Assembly (NCBI GenBank): GCA_035523875.1 | Contig: DATKPY010000039.1 | Location: 12,169 to 76,168 of the forward strand | DNA length: 64,000 nt | Direction of reading: 5' to 3' | Source: JASHUC01 sp035523875 | GTDB taxonomy: Bacteria; Pseudomonadota; Gammaproteobacteria; Steroidobacterales; Steroidobacteraceae | Shown: positions 62,487 to 64,000 of the stretch, piece by piece | How positions within the stretch are numbered: position 1 is the stretch's first letter | Layout: each line of letters opens with the position of its first letter | The notes under the pieces: generated by a model | The model's database searches: none | What the model was told of the DNA's origin: nothing | What the model saw: only the letters and a program-made list of their open reading frames with translations | Position numbers and translations under genes: made by a program

Positions 62487-63787
62487 CCCGCGGCCTGGTC
62501 GCCGTTCTGCAGCCGCCCGATGAGCGTGCGCAGGAACACGCGGTTGAAGCGCAGCTGACAGGACGCCGACACCTGCTCGAGGAGCGTCGAGCTCACCTTG
62601 AGCACGGTGACGGAGTTGACCGCGCGGATGGTCGCGGTGCGCTTCGCGCCCTGCACGTAGCTTGCCTCACCGAAGCAGTCGCCGCTTTCGAGCGCACCCA
62701 AGCGGTGTCCGTGACGCTCCACGGCACACGATCCGGAGACGATCACGTAGAAGCGGTCGTCCATCTCGCCTTCCTTGACGATCTCCTCTTCGACGCCATA
62801 GTTCTGCCAGTGGCTCGCACGCAGCACCTCCCAGATTTCCGCATGCGAGAACTCGTGGAAGAACTTCAGGCGCCGCAACACCCCGAACTGCTCCTGGCGG
62901 TCGAGCCGCGCGTTCTGCTCGCGCAGCTTCTGGTGCACGCGGGTCAACTCCGCGGCGAAGTCGAGACCCGACTTGTAGCGTTTCTCCGGATCCTTCTGCA
63001 TCGCAACCGCGACCACGTTCTCGAGATCCTCGGGGATCTCCTTGCGCAGCGTATGGATGGGCGGCGGCGTCGCGTAGACGATCTGGTGGAGTAGCTTCTG
63101 CAAGTTCCCGGCGCGGAACGGCCGCGCTCCGGTCAGGAGCTCGTACATCACCGCGCCGAGCGAATAGAGGTCCGAGCGGTTGGTGAGCTCGAGGCTCTGC
63201 ACCTGCTCGGGCGACATGTACGAGGGGCTCCCGGCGATGCCCTCGATGCGCGAGATATCGGAATCGGCGACCAGCGCGATGCCGAAGTCGATGATGCGCA
63301 CGTCGCTGTCCTGCGTGAGCATGATGTTCGAGGGCTTCACGTCGCGGTGGATCACACCGCGCGAGTGCGCGTAGTGCAGCGCCTTGGCGCACTTGAAGAC
63401 GATCTGCACCGTATCGTCGATCGGCAGCAGATTGTCGGAGCGGCAGTAGGCGGCGAGCGTGCGCGCACCGTGCACGTGCTCGGTCACGATGTAGCAGTAG
63501 CCGTTCTCCTCGCCGGCGTCATAGATCGGCAGGATGTTCGGATGCTGCAGCATGCCGACGAGGTGGGCCTCGGAGAGGAACATCTTGCGTGCGATGCGCG
63601 CCCGCTCCTCGTCCCCTCCGGCGTCGATGTTATAGAGCTTGATCGCGACGTCGCGCCCGTAGTACGCGTCGTGCGAGAGGTAGACGGTTCCCGTGCTGCC
63701 GCGTCCCACCTCCTTGATGACCGTGTACTTGCCGATCTTCTCGGGCAGCTTGCGCGATGCAGCGGAAGAATGGGACTTGGCTGACAT
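62483..63787 (-). CDS. Ser/Thr protein kinase with C-terminal cyclic-nucleotide-binding domain
   Basis: 434 aa. Residues 20-285 are a Hanks-type kinase: glycine loop GRGSTGTVYLSHD, Lys50 (DVAIKLYN), HRDVKPSNIML (147-149 HRD), DFG (167-169), GSPSYMSPEQVQS and DLYSLGAVMYELL. A short charged helical linker (HQKLREQNARLDRQEQ) joins it to a CAP_ED/cNMP-binding fold at about 305-420 (IVKEGEMDDRFYVIVSGSCA, LGALESGDCFGEASYVQG). No transmembrane helix. The order kinase then cNMP domain suggests control by a cyclic nucleotide, as in protein kinase G; ligand and targets are unknown. Confidence 0.92.
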   Translation of the reverse strand: MSAKSHSSAASRKLPEKIGKYTVIKEVGRGSTGTVYLSHDAYYGRDVAIKLYNIDAGGDEERARIARKMFLSEAHLVGMLQHPNILPIYDAGEENGYCYIVTEHVHGARTLAAYCRSDNLLPIDDTVQIVFKCAKALHYAHSRGVIHRDVKPSNIMLTQDSDVRIIDFGIALVADSDISRIEGIAGSPSYMSPEQVQSLELTNRSDLYSLGAVMYELLTGARPFRAGNLQKLLHQIVYATPPPIHTLRKEIPEDLENVVAVAMQKDPEKRYKSGLDFAAELTRVHQKLREQNARLDRQEQFGVLRRLKFFHEFSHAEIWEVLRASHWQNYGVEEEIVKEGEMDDRFYVIVSGSCAVERHGHRLGALESGDCFGEASYVQGAKRTATIRAVNSVTVLKVSSTLLEQVSASCQLRFNRVFLRTLIGRLQNGDQAAG

Positions 63788-64000
63788 GAGTATGGGAGCG
63801 AGCCAACTGCTGGAGGCGGCGGCAGAATACTTTCGCCCGCGCTCGAGCGACTGTGATGCAGCCCGCAGGGCCTACGAGCGCGTTGGCGCAGTGCGCTCGC
63901 GGTGGAAACCGAGCTCACTCGTGGAAGTGATCGAAGCCGGAATGCGAGAACTCGATCACAGTCCCGCGCTCGCGTACGCGCGCGCCGGATCCCTCGCTCA
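63786..64000 (+). CDS. Possible hypothetical protein, 3' end outside window
   Basis: An open frame from ATG 63786 runs to the window edge without a stop (about 71 codons), starting MSMGASQLLEAAAEYFRPRS and continuing with a mildly amphipathic, Ala/Arg/Glu-rich sequence and mostly GC third positions. Its ATG shares CATG with the start of the divergent kinase gene. No family was recognised, and in GC-rich DNA such a frame can be spurious. Confidence 0.4.
   Translation, partial: MSMGASQLLEAAAEYFRPRSSDCDAARRAYERVGAVRSRWKPSSLVEVIEAGMRELDHSPALAYARAGSLA

Overview
The window is GC-rich, densely packed bacterial DNA with short gaps, many 1-4 nt stop/start overlaps and frequent GTG/TTG starts. The gene set points to a gammaproteobacterium that makes hopanoids. 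The evidence is the fimV-truA-accD-folC-dedD-cvpA-purF order, the cysS/ppi/lpxH neighbourhood, an EF-P lysylation system (epmA, efp, epmB), lpxH, miaE, parC/parE and FimV/FimX-type pilus proteins. Genus and family cannot be fixed from the sequence alone. No prophage, insertion sequence, CRISPR array or plasmid function was seen, so this looks like core chromosome.

Layout. 1-6.8 kb: an MdtABC-type RND efflux operon on the minus strand, with the last permease cut by the window edge. 7.0-7.4 kb: a four-tRNA operon (Pro-Arg-His-Lys) with its own promoter. 7.4-11.9 kb: gltX-cysS (minus), divergent from a secreted cyclophilin and lpxH (plus). 11.8-26.2 kb: twelve tightly spaced minus-strand genes from fimV down to an OmpR/EnvZ-type two-component pair, including a receiver-Ser/Thr-kinase fusion and miaE. 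26.5-32.0 kb: aroC-prmB, divergent from psd-epmA, then efp and epmB. 32.1-34.2 kb: a FimX-like degenerate GGDEF/EAL protein. 34.2-37.9 kb (minus): a small lipoprotein, a VOC protein, a cation/proton antiporter and a luciferase-like oxidoreductase.

37.9-52.4 kb is a hopanoid supercluster. The minus-strand run idi-hpnH-ispA-dxs supplies precursors and adenosylhopane. The plus-strand run hpnI-hpnJ-hpnK, followed by a broken hpnL remnant and an unassigned diiron ferritin-like protein, handles side-chain modification. The minus-strand run sqs-shc-hpnG-hpnA makes squalene, cyclises it and processes the side chain. Squalene synthesis is by a one-gene squalene synthase; no hpnCDE genes are present. 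52.4-56.6 kb holds parE-parC. 56.7-59.1 kb is a rubrerythrin / Fe-S oxidoreductase / DUF3501 module with a perfect palindromic operator candidate upstream. 59.3-62.5 kb is xseB with a second complete dxs and folE2. The window closes with a Ser/Thr kinase fused to a cyclic-nucleotide-binding domain and the start of a possible divergent gene.

The most notable points are the two dxs genes, which lie in inverted orientation around the hopanoid cluster with the usual xseB-ispA-dxs operon split between them; the hpnL remnant next to an uncharacterised diiron protein; the two Ser/Thr-kinase fusions; and divergent gene pairs whose start codons share a CATG.
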